The translations under genes and the position numbers were made by a program. Of a DNA stretch of 44,597 nt, positions 34,956 to 42,349 are shown piece after piece. Below the pieces are notes generated by a model. It was not told the DNA's origin. It saw only the letters and a list, made by a program, of their open reading frames with translations, and made no database searches. The stretch spans positions 1 to 44,597 of the IMG/VR virus record IMGVR_UViG_3300042317_001198. One strand, given 5' to 3'. Each line of letters begins with the position of its first letter. Position 1 is the stretch's first letter. The stretch comes from a virus.

Positions 34956-37900
34956 ATGAGTGTATTACCTGTAGGATTTGGTAGCAGTGGTGGGTATAGT
35001 ATTTCGAACTCGCTTCGCCTTCGTGCGAGTGCGAGTGCCTATTTGTCGAGGACGTTCGGGACGCCGACTGCCGCAAATACGTCAACAACTTCTTTCTGGA
35101 TAAAGAAAACAGTGGCTCCGGGAGGGTCTGCACAGGTCATTTTCGGCTATGGGGGGGTTACCACCAATAACGCGATATGGCATCAGTGGAATACATCAGA
35201 TATTGTAGGAATATCGAACTCAGCAGGGTCGGCGCTATGCACTTCGACCGCTGTTATTCGTGATCCTTCTGCGTGGTATCACTTCTGCATAGTCAATAAC
35301 GCAGGTACATGGACGATATACCGCAACAACGTATCAATCGCAACAGGGTCAGGAACCTGCAATATCAATGGAGCATCAACACTGCACTATATTGGGTGTG
35401 GTGGGGGGACAACGTACTTTGCCGACTGCTATTTGGCTGAGTTTGTGTTTGTGGATGGAACCGCTCTAACACCTTCCAGCTTTGGTGAAACCAATTCTGA
35501 TGGTGTGTGGGTTGCGAAAGCAATCTCGGGGCTGACCTATGGCACTAATGGTTTTTATCTAAATTTCAAAGATGCCGCAGTCACCGCAGGTAGCAACGCA
35601 GGACTTGGCAAGGACGTTTCCGGCAACGGGAACTACTGGAATACCATCAACGTAAGCACGGCGTCGGGCGTGACCTACGACCAGATGACGGACACGCCGA
35701 CGAATAACTATGCGACCTTGAATAGTATCGCAAAGGCAGCAGGTACGTTTACTGAGGCAAACCTGAAATATGATGGTGGGTCAGGAAACAATCAAACTGT
35801 AGCAACCATTGCGATTCCCAAGTCGGGTAAGTGGTTCTTGATGATTCAGCGGACTTCCGGAGCCTCGACTACCTACCCAGCATTTGGTATTGCTGGTTTG
35901 GATAATGCTTCCAAGATACCGAATGCATCAGGTGGGACGACGCCTGGGGATTATTCAGATGGGGCGGCATTTTTGTGGAACGGGGCAAAACGTAACAGTC
36001 TTAGTGATACTGCCTCTTACTGGACGCCCCCTGCAAATGGCTCTTGGGCATGTATCGCCTTTGATGCTGCAACCGGAAAGATATGGGTTGGGACCATCAG
36101 TGGAACAACAATAACTTGGGTCGGTGATCCTGCTGGGGACACATCCCCAGCATATACGTTGAGTACGACTTCGACGCACTGGCTTTTCGGACTAACAGGA
36201 AATGACAATTCAGTATTAGCTATGGAATTCGGCCAGCGCAATTTTCATGGCGTTACTCCACCTACAGGCTTTAAAGCCCTCTGCACCGCCAACCTTCCGA
36301 GCGTGGCGATAACAAAACCGAAACTGCACTTTGCCGCTGACACCTATACAGGTAATGCCGGCTCTCTTGTTGTTCGTGACAGTGTCAATAGTGGATATAA
36401 TGAGGCTGTACCCGTTACTAACTCATTGCGTTTTGATGGTGTGGATGCTCGTCTAAGTAGGTCATTCGGTTCAGGTGGAAATCGTAGAAAGTGGACGTGG
36501 AGTGGGTGGGTTAAACGCTCCCAGTTCGGCAGTGTGCGCTTTCCATTACTTCAACTCGGAACAGCTAGCTCAGACTCCACCTATTTCTCGATGGGATTTC
36601 ATAATACTACATTAGACGATTCATTTTATGTCGGTGGTGGATTGACTAATTGGCGTATATCGAATGCAATTTATCGTGACCCTTCTACTCATTATCATGT
36701 TGTTGTGGCTATCGACGTTGATAATGGTACCGCAAATAACCGTATTCGAGTATGGATTCAAGGAGTTGAGATTACTTCATGGAATACTATAAACAATCCG
36801 AGTGCCATTGATCTTGCAGTTAACCAGTCTGGCGTAACACATTATATGGGATTTAATGAGGCTGGCACTAACTACGGTGACGGATATCTCTCCAATATTC
36901 ATTTCATAGACAACCAAGCATTAACAGCCAGCGACTTCGGCCAATTTGATGCAGATAACATTTGGGTTCCTAAAGCATATACTGGATCTTATGGCACCAC
37001 AAGTTTTTACCTTGACTTCTCCACTACCACAAATACTACAACATTAGGTGAAGATGCTGCGGGCACTAATGATTGGACATTGACTGGCATGACACGTGCG
37101 GCCGGTGCAGATGAGTGTCTGTCATCGGACACACCAACGAATAACTTTTGTGTAATTAATGCTGTACGTCGTGGAACTGCTTATCGTGCTACAATAAGCA
37201 ATGGCGGACTCGTTGCAACAGCTATTGCAACAGCTACACAACATCCTGCATTGAGCACACTCGCACCTCGAACCGGCAAGTGGTACTTCGAGGTTGTATT
37301 TACAGCGATATCATATATCCCCAGTATCGGTGTAAATGATCCAGCTGCATCACTCGGTAATGGTGATGACTGGAGATCGTATCAGAAGGGTGCTTCATTG
37401 ATGGCCAACGGCACATTATACACGAATAGTGTCAGCTCTTCGCCTGGTTACACTTTTGCAGTTAATGACTGCATGATGGTTGCTTTCGATGTGGATGTGG
37501 GCAAACTGTGGATTGGTAAGAATGGTACGTGGTTCAACAGCGGGAATCCTGCTGCTGGTACTGGTCAAGTCGCCGGCCTGTCTGGATATAGTGCATTAAC
37601 CCCTATTATAGATACTACATACTCAGGCGGTGCTGACGTGGCAAAGGCTTCATTCGGACAAGCCCCGTTAGATGCCGCAGCTACATGGAGTTCAACAGCG
37701 AAGGGCTACTTTAAGTATGACCCCGCCAGTTACAATGCAACGGGTTTCAAGGCACTATGCTCCGACAACCTGCCTGATCAATATGACTTTGCCCCCGACC
37801 TTATCTGGCTCAAGAATAGAATTAATGCAGTGGAGTGGGTTAGAGTAGATTCTGTGCGTGGATGGGGAGTGAAGTCAAAAGAGACATTGGCTGGTGAGGT

Positions 37901-38816
37901 TGCTGACGTTAATGTTATAGATAGAGTGCTAGACGGCGGGTATGTCGTCGGCAATAGTGCGAACTCAAATACTTCAAACAATACTTATGTTGGTTACTCT
38001 TGGAAGGCCGGCGGTGCTCCCACAACAGACAATGCAGCGGCTGCTGGCGCAGTCCCGACACTGCATTCAGTAAAAATTGACGGAGTGAGTTCCACTGCTG
38101 CTTTAGCTGGAACCATGCAGATTACACGTCTCAGTGCAAATACTACTGCCGGATGTTCGATTGTAACATACACAGGCACTGGAAGTGCCAAGACAATACC
38201 ACATTGTCTTGGGGTTGCTCCATCAATGATAATTGTAAAGGCCCGTACAGTAGGATACAACTGGACTGTATATCACAAGAGTGCAAGTGATGGGTATCTT
38301 TATATGAATACGACAGATACTAAGCAGACTGCTGTTGCTGCCACCGTCTTTGGCAACGGAACCATAGTAGTAAATCCCGATTCTACAGTATTCAGTGTCG
38401 GCAGCGATGGAATAGTGAACTATTCAACATACCCAATGATGGCATATTGTTTCGCCGAAATCCCCGGTTACAGCAAGTTCGGGAGCTACACCGGAAACGG
38501 CTCAAGTGATGGCCCCTTCGTGTATTGCGGATTCAGGCCGAGGTATGTGTTGATTAAGAACACGAGCGCTGCTGCTGCTTGGTACGTTTATGACACAGCT
38601 AGGGACACATACAACTTGTCGGTACTTGAGCTAAACCCGAATAATGCGCAATTGGAAGAATCGAATCTCTACGGCAGTTTGGACATCACTTCCAATGGCT
38701 TCAAGCTGCGATTTGCGGGCGGTGAAGTAAACAACACCACCAACACATTCATCTTCGCCGCATTCGCAGAGCACCCCTTCGGCGGCAGCAACGTCAGCCC
38801 CGCACCTGCACGTTAA
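34956..38816 (+). CDS. Large lectin/SPRY-type adhesin, 1,286 aa
   Basis: ATG 34956 follows the previous stop with no gap. Domain order, by reading: LamG-like lectin fold 1 (about 19-195: SLRLRASASAYLSRTFG, FVFVDGTALTPSSFG), SPRY-like 1 (about 260-450: SGKWFLMIQ, FGQRNFHGVTPPTGFKALC), LamG-like 2 (about 490-680: SLRFDGVDARLSRSFG, SDFGQFDADNIWVPKA), SPRY-like 2 (about 745-940: TGKWYFEVVF, FGQAPLDAAATW, TGFKALCSDNLP), and a C-terminal phage module (about 943-1286: FAPDLIWLKNR, DSVRGWG, YVGYSWKAGG). LamG domains often bind glycans, so host-surface binding is likely. The DNA is patchily GC-rich (36 of 60 at 35641-35700 and at 38461-38520), unlike most of the window, which suggests acquisition from elsewhere. 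No hydrolase motif was seen. Confidence 0.8.
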   Translation: MSVLPVGFGSSGGYSISNSLRLRASASAYLSRTFGTPTAANTSTTSFWIKKTVAPGGSAQVIFGYGGVTTNNAIWHQWNTSDIVGISNSAGSALCTSTAVIRDPSAWYHFCIVNNAGTWTIYRNNVSIATGSGTCNINGASTLHYIGCGGGTTYFADCYLAEFVFVDGTALTPSSFGETNSDGVWVAKAISGLTYGTNGFYLNFKDAAVTAGSNAGLGKDVSGNGNYWNTINVSTASGVTYDQMTDTPTNNYATLNSIAKAAGTFTEANLKYDGGSGNNQTVATIAIPKSGKWFLMIQRTSGASTTYPAFGIAGLDNASKIPNASGGTTPGDYSDGAAFLWNGAKRNSLSDTASYWTPPANGSWACIAFDAATGKIWVGTISGTTITWVGDPAGDTSPAYTLSTTSTHWLFGLTGNDNSVLAMEFGQRNFHGVTPPTGFKALCTANLPSVAITKPKLHFAADTYTGNAGSLVVRDSVNSGYNEAVPVTNSLRFDGVDARLSRSFGSGGNRRKWTWSGWVKRSQFGSVRFPLLQLGTASSDSTYFSMGFHNTTLDDSFYVGGGLTNWRISNAIYRDPSTHYHVVVAIDVDNGTANNRIRVWIQGVEITSWNTINNPSAIDLAVNQSGVTHYMGFNEAGTNYGDGYLSNIHFIDNQALTASDFGQFDADNIWVPKAYTGSYGTTSFYLDFSTTTNTTTLGEDAAGTNDWTLTGMTRAAGADECLSSDTPTNNFCVINAVRRGTAYRATISNGGLVATAIATATQHPALSTLAPRTGKWYFEVVFTAISYIPSIGVNDPAASLGNGDDWRSYQKGASLMANGTLYTNSVSSSPGYTFAVNDCMMVAFDVDVGKLWIGKNGTWFNSGNPAAGTGQVAGLSGYSALTPIIDTTYSGGADVAKASFGQAPLDAAATWSSTAKGYFKYDPASYNATGFKALCSDNLPDQYDFAPDLIWLKNRINAVEWVRVDSVRGWGVKSKETLAGEVADVNVIDRVLDGGYVVGNSANSNTSNNTYVGYSWKAGGAPTTDNAAAAGAVPTLHSVKIDGVSSTAALAGTMQITRLSANTTAGCSIVTYTGTGSAKTIPHCLGVAPSMIIVKARTVGYNWTVYHKSASDGYLYMNTTDTKQTAVAATVFGNGTIVVNPDSTVFSVGSDGIVNYSTYPMMAYCFAEIPGYSKFGSYTGNGSSDGPFVYCGFRPRYVLIKNTSAAAAWYVYDTARDTYNLSVLELNPNNAQLEESNLYGSLDITSNGFKLRFAGGEVNNTTNTFIFAAFAEHPFGGSNVSPAPAR

Positions 38817-38831
38817 TTAAAGGAAATTTAA

Positions 38832-39371
38832 ATGTTTATAGACCAAGAAACCCTAAAGCGAGTTAATATCAACGGACCATATAAAGGCCGCAGCAAACTC
38901 GACACACTACAAGTTCGTGCAGAGGTTGGTGTCGTAGAGATTCCTGACCCAATAAGAGAGTCAGATGAGACCCATTACAATCAAGAAGTAGTAGATCCGC
39001 CGTACTTGATTAGCACACCAAAGTCTGCAGAGCAGCTGGCGGATCTAAGGTGGACCAAGTTGAAACAGATCAGAGACGACCTGACAGAAAACGGCGGCTG
39101 TTTTATTGCCGATAAATGGTTCCATACAGATGTCAAGTCTAAGCAACAACAAATGGCGCTGGCAATGCTAGGTGCAAACATTCCAGCTGGTCTGCAATGG
39201 AAAACGATGGATGGTTCGTTTATTGAAATGACTGCCACTTTAGCGCGGCAATTGTTCGCAGCACAAGTAGCTAGAGAGCAGTCGTTGTTCACTATTGCAG
39301 AGACAAAGAAACTCGACTCATCTGATATCAATGATGGGTGGGGCGCAAGGTATGATGCCACACCAGTATAA
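38832..39371 (+). CDS. DUF4376-like tail fibre assembly-type protein, 179 aa
   Basis: Start ATG 38832 with AAAGGA at 38819-38824. Residues about 65-165 follow the DUF4376 pattern: LADLRWTKLKQIRDDLTENG, a wF-x-T-D segment (KWFHTDVKSKQQQMA), GLQWKTMDGSFIEMT and a helical C-terminus. DUF4376 proteins commonly sit next to tail fibre genes and are thought to help fibre assembly or be attached to fibres. It is the last gene of the unit with the large lectin-type adhesin, whose folding it may assist (inference). Family call is from memory of the pattern. Confidence 0.65.
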   Translation: MFIDQETLKRVNINGPYKGRSKLDTLQVRAEVGVVEIPDPIRESDETHYNQEVVDPPYLISTPKSAEQLADLRWTKLKQIRDDLTENGGCFIADKWFHTDVKSKQQQMALAMLGANIPAGLQWKTMDGSFIEMTATLARQLFAAQVAREQSLFTIAETKKLDSSDINDGWGARYDATPV

Positions 39372-39374
39372 ATA
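39367..39374 (+). promoter_or_regulatory. T4-type late promoter TATAAATA over the stop codon
   Basis: TATAAATA contains the TAA stop (39369-39371) of the DUF4376-like gene and lies 20 nt before the ATG at 39395. It should drive the adhesin-methyltransferase unit. Confidence 0.75.
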
Positions 39375-39394
39375 ACAGTATGAGAGGATAAGAA

Positions 39395-39931
39395 ATGGCA
39401 TACATTGGAACAAAACTTAATGACGTCTATTCCATAAACGGGATAGTAAAAGGGAACGGTGGGGCGAACCCATCTGCCGCTACTGGTGCAGAGATTCTCA
39501 GTCCGATTACTGGAGGTCAAATTCTTGCTGCAATCGGCTCCGCTACTGGTGGAACTACACAGTCAAGTTTAGATAACAGCACTAAGCTAGCTACAACTGA
39601 ATATGTTGATAACCTACGTAATGTGGCAGCCAATGCACAGACGGCCCAATACACAATCGCTCTAACTGACCGAGGCAATTCAATCGACATTACAACTGGC
39701 GGAGTTCTTATTCCTACAAATGCATCGGTCGCATTTCCAGTAGGTGCTGTCGTAGCAGTGTATAACAATAGCGGCAGCGCACAAGACATTGCCGCTGTAA
39801 CTCCTGGTACAACTACTGTCCGTAAAGCAGGGACTGCCACAACAGGAACATTATCACTCGCCCAATACGGTGTTGCCACTATGCGTAAAGTTGCAACTGA
39901 TGTGTGGGTTGTTTCAGGTACACTAGCATGA
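39395..39931 (+). CDS. Short tail fibre protein, 178 aa
   Basis: Start ATG 39395 with AGAGGA at 39383-39388. The N-terminal half carries STKLATTEYVDNL (about 62-75), the T/A-T-x-E/Q-Y-V-D signature that recurs in T4-type long and short tail fibres. The C-terminal half (about 82-178: YTIALTDRGNSIDITTGGVL, FPVGAVVAVYNNSGSAQDI, RKVATDVWVVSGTLA) is a small beta domain widely found at phage fibre ends. The gene ends in an ATGA shared with the Gly-rich adhesin. This is reminiscent of a T-even fibre followed by its gp38 adhesin, though this fibre is much shorter. Probably the shaft or adaptor that carries the adhesin. Confidence 0.8.
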   Translation: MAYIGTKLNDVYSINGIVKGNGGANPSAATGAEILSPITGGQILAAIGSATGGTTQSSLDNSTKLATTEYVDNLRNVAANAQTAQYTIALTDRGNSIDITTGGVLIPTNASVAFPVGAVVAVYNNSGSAQDIAAVTPGTTTVRKAGTATTGTLSLAQYGVATMRKVATDVWVVSGTLA

Positions 39932-40740
39932 GTGGAATGCTAATGATGATGATGGCCGGGGGTGGCGGTGGCTTTCAAGGGGTAATTTCTTCTAATCAGC
40001 AGGAATTGAATCTTGCAACTTGGGCCACTTCAAATGGGTGGGATGGATCTGCAGAGGCAATAATTACCATCAACAGTGGCATTTACGTTTGGTCCGATAA
40101 CACTGCAACTGCTGCATTGACCACAGGTAATTTCCCGGGTGGACTGATTATAGTTAACAATGGGTACATCATGGGGAAAGGGGGTGTGGGTGGCGGGTAT
40201 ACTGGAATGAATGGTGGTGCTGGTGGTAATGCAGTTTCTCTGGGGTGTAATTGTTCCATAAATAATGGCAATGGATACATCCTCGGGGGAGGTGGCGGGG
40301 GAGGTGGCGGTTCAGCAGGTCAATGTGGCGGGGGAGGTGGCGCCGGGGGAGGAAAAGGCGGTCGCCACTATCATGACGCAAACTCAGGTGGCGCAGGCGG
40401 CACAGTTGGAAACTCAGGCTCAAACGGAGTTGTGTATGATGCAAATAACGCTTCTGGCGGCGGTGGCGGACGAATTCATAATGGATCAAATGGAACAAGT
40501 TACACTACAGCAACAAATGCCGGCGGTGGCGGCGGTGCAGCGGGCGGTGGAGCAGCAACTGTAGTTGGATATGGTACTGGATTTGGTGGTGCTGGTGGCG
40601 GGTGGGGTGCGGCAGGCGCTCAAGGAAATAATCAAGGATCATGGGTATCATCAGGCGGCGACGCCGGCAAGGCCGTAGCGAGAAACGGATATACCCCGAC
40701 TTGGCTTGCGAATGGTAATGTTAGTGGAGATGATTCATGA
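39928..40740 (+). CDS. Poly-glycine receptor-binding adhesin (T-even gp38-like), 270 aa
   Basis: I place the start at ATG 39928, which overlaps the upstream stop in ATGA; a GTG at 39904 in the same frame would overlap by 28 nt and is less likely. After a Met-rich N-terminus (MSGMLMMMMAGGGGG) comes a compact beta segment (about 30-85, ending VNNGYIMGKGGVGGG), then Gly-rich runs to the C-terminus, the longest nine Gly (residues 120-128), interrupted by short loops such as RHYHDANS and RIHNGSNGTS. In the phage S16 and T2 gp38 adhesins, Gly-rich runs form a sandwich of polyglycine II helices whose loops bind the receptor. C107-x-C109 recalls the CxC runs of the giant proteins. Translationally coupled to the next gene by another ATGA. 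Confidence 0.8.
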   Translation: MSGMLMMMMAGGGGGFQGVISSNQQELNLATWATSNGWDGSAEAIITINSGIYVWSDNTATAALTTGNFPGGLIIVNNGYIMGKGGVGGGYTGMNGGAGGNAVSLGCNCSINNGNGYILGGGGGGGGGSAGQCGGGGGAGGGKGGRHYHDANSGGAGGTVGNSGSNGVVYDANNASGGGGGRIHNGSNGTSYTTATNAGGGGGAAGGGAATVVGYGTGFGGAGGGWGAAGAQGNNQGSWVSSGGDAGKAVARNGYTPTWLANGNVSGDDS

Positions 40741-41180
40741 CGGATCAAGAATTAGCAACTGAATTTATACGGGCAAAGATTGGCGACAGTTCCGCTATTG
40801 CGATCCTGTATTTCAAATCATATAACATGACAACTAAGACTGACTTGGGCTTAGGATTTAAGGTTGGTCACAAGTATATCATAAAAGTCATCGGGGGCAT
40901 GGTTGTGGAATGGTATATGTCTAATGTAGAGATTGATGGTGTGGCTTATAGGTGGGTGAGTTTGGACATTGTCACTGGTGAGGTTGTCGACCATTACTTT
41001 GAGGAAGGGGCGACGCTGACAAAAACAGACCCTAATGGGAATATACAAATAACAAATTATATTGGGATGCCATTAAGTGCAGAACTTCCACATGAAGTTA
41101 ATGATTTCCCTTATGACGTTAGTATGATTTTTGCATGGGCAAATAGACCATATGGTCTTATCTTGGAGTATTTTGTATGA
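40737..41180 (+). CDS. Unknown protein coupled to the Gly-rich adhesin, 147 aa
   Basis: Both ends use ATGA overlaps (start 40737 with the adhesin, stop with the methyltransferase), so it is tightly coupled to both. Features seen: an N-terminal helix (MTDQELATEFIRAKIGDSSA), a beta-rich middle (FKVGHKYIIKVIGGMVVEWY, AYRWVSLDIVTGEVVDHYF) and an aromatic C-terminus (MIFAWANRPYGLILEYFV). There is no signal peptide, membrane segment or Cys. I do not recognise a family. Its position suggests an adhesin chaperone, a cap, or a partner of the methyltransferase; these are guesses from context. Confidence 0.75.
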   Translation: MTDQELATEFIRAKIGDSSAIAILYFKSYNMTTKTDLGLGFKVGHKYIIKVIGGMVVEWYMSNVEIDGVAYRWVSLDIVTGEVVDHYFEEGATLTKTDPNGNIQITNYIGMPLSAELPHEVNDFPYDVSMIFAWANRPYGLILEYFV

Positions 41181-42046
41181 CAAATATTGTTGTTCCTTTT
41201 AAATCAGACCATGTTGTCTCTCAATCAGCCATAAGCAATGCAGTCTATCGTTACTACAACAAAAAACGTGACGACAGAAATCAGCGGCAGGCGGGAGACA
41301 CAATGATCGTACATCACCACTTTGGTCTAGGGGATCTTCAAATTGACCTCGACGTCGCAACACAAGACGAAATCACTAGTGAAATTCAGAGATTGGAATC
41401 AAACCTCACTAATCATATATTGATGTTACTAAACCCTAACTGCAACGATACGATACTAGATCTTGGGTGCGGGCGAGGTGGTAATATGATCACAATAGCA
41501 AAAGCTACAGGCGCAACTATTGTGGGTAGCAACCTTTCAGAGTATCAGGCCGAGTATTGTAAGAAAGCATTCGAATTCAACGGCGTCTCGGATAAATGTA
41601 GAGTTGACATAAATGATTTTACTAATTTACCTTATGATGATAATTCATTTTCTGCTGTGTATTCAAGTGAAATTACAGAATATGTTTTCGATTTGGTCAA
41701 ATTTTTCGCAGGGATAAATCGCACAATGGCGGTTAATGGGAAGTTCGTGATTGCAACTTGGTGTTACGACAAGACTTTTAATGAGAATGATTTAGTTAAA
41801 TTAATAGACCCTATTAATTTGCATTACGCTTCGACAATACACCCATCCGATGAATATTTAAGCGCATTAAAAGAATCAGGATTTGATGTCGTTCATTTAG
41901 AGGACAGAAGTAAAGATTTTCTACCGTACTGGCATTTGCGAAAGAGGTGGAATGATGCAAGTGGTATCGAAGATTCTTTCATTGAAGGACACACAAATGG
42001 TATGTTAAAGTACTTATTCATTACTGCTAAAAAGCGTGGCTGTTAA
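41177..42046 (+). CDS. SAM-dependent methyltransferase resembling geranyl diphosphate 2-C-methyltransferase, 289 aa
   Basis: A class I methyltransferase: motif I is ILDLGCGRGGN (93-103), with a NLSEYQAEYCKKA segment (119-131) and an acidic LPYDDNSF motif (151-158). The rest follows the geranyl diphosphate C-methyltransferase (GPPMT) pattern as I recall it: RYYNKKRDDRN (25-35), a triple His HHHFGLGD (46-53), EIQRLE (69-74), YSSEITEYV with Glu165 at the place of the reported catalytic Glu, a WCYDK segment, INLHYASTIHPSDEYLSALK, LPYWHLR and GIEDSFIEGHTNGMLKYLFI. GPPMT makes 2-methyl-GPP for 2-methylisoborneol synthesis; no terpene cyclase is visible here. It is coupled by ATGA to the 147-aa gene in an adhesin operon, so its substrate may differ. 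Fold is certain; the GPPMT-like subfamily is likely; substrate is unknown. Confidence 0.88.
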   Translation: MTNIVVPFKSDHVVSQSAISNAVYRYYNKKRDDRNQRQAGDTMIVHHHFGLGDLQIDLDVATQDEITSEIQRLESNLTNHILMLLNPNCNDTILDLGCGRGGNMITIAKATGATIVGSNLSEYQAEYCKKAFEFNGVSDKCRVDINDFTNLPYDDNSFSAVYSSEITEYVFDLVKFFAGINRTMAVNGKFVIATWCYDKTFNENDLVKLIDPINLHYASTIHPSDEYLSALKESGFDVVHLEDRSKDFLPYWHLRKRWNDASGIEDSFIEGHTNGMLKYLFITAKKRGC

Positions 42047-42060
42047 ACAAGGAGAATTTT

Positions 42061-42303
42061 ATGGATCCAGTATCGTCTGTTGTAATAGTTTTTTTCATTA
42101 TTGTAGTTGGATTTTTTTCACTTACAAGCTATCGTCATCGAAAAGTGCTGCAAGAACGCGATGATCAAATAATAAATTTAAATATTGAGCTTGGTAAATA
42201 TAAAACTTCATATACAGCAATGCGTGCATTATCACCAAACATATCTGATACTGATATTATCGAATGGGTTGCAGCAAATCCCAGCAACGTAGGTATTTTG
42301 TGA
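42061..42303 (+). CDS. Small single-span membrane protein, 80 aa
   Basis: Start ATG 42061 with a strong AAGGAG at 42049-42054. Residues 7-21 form a hydrophobic segment (VVIVFFIIVVGFFSL) followed at once by RHRK (25-28), then a helix with coiled-coil spacing (RDDQIINLNIELGKYKTSY) and a polar C-terminus. Positive charges after the segment favour a cytoplasmic C-terminus, which argues against an inner-membrane spanin. I do not recognise the family. It ends just before a late promoter and could be an unrelated late membrane protein. Confidence 0.7.
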   Translation: MDPVSSVVIVFFIIVVGFFSLTSYRHRKVLQERDDQIINLNIELGKYKTSYTAMRALSPNISDTDIIEWVAANPSNVGIL

Positions 42304-42315
42304 GTCAAATTGAAT

Positions 42316-42323
42316 TATAAATA
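42316..42323 (+). promoter_or_regulatory. T4-type late promoter TATAAATA
   Basis: A perfect TATAAATA in the 46-nt gap after the small membrane protein gene, 26 nt before the ATG at 42350. Unlike most others in the window it does not overlap the stop codon. Confidence 0.75.
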
Positions 42324-42349
42324 AATGATAATACAAAGGAAATTATAAT

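Noticed and set aside
39904-39927. GTG start at 39904 for the poly-Gly adhesin
   Set aside because: It would add eight residues and overlap the upstream gene by 28 nt; the ATG at 39928 forms the same ATGA overlap used by the next two genes.
42061-42303. Inner-membrane spanin (Rz-like) assignment for the 80-aa membrane protein
   Set aside because: Positive residues follow the hydrophobic segment, which favours a cytoplasmic C-terminus, and no outer-membrane lipoprotein partner is encoded nearby.
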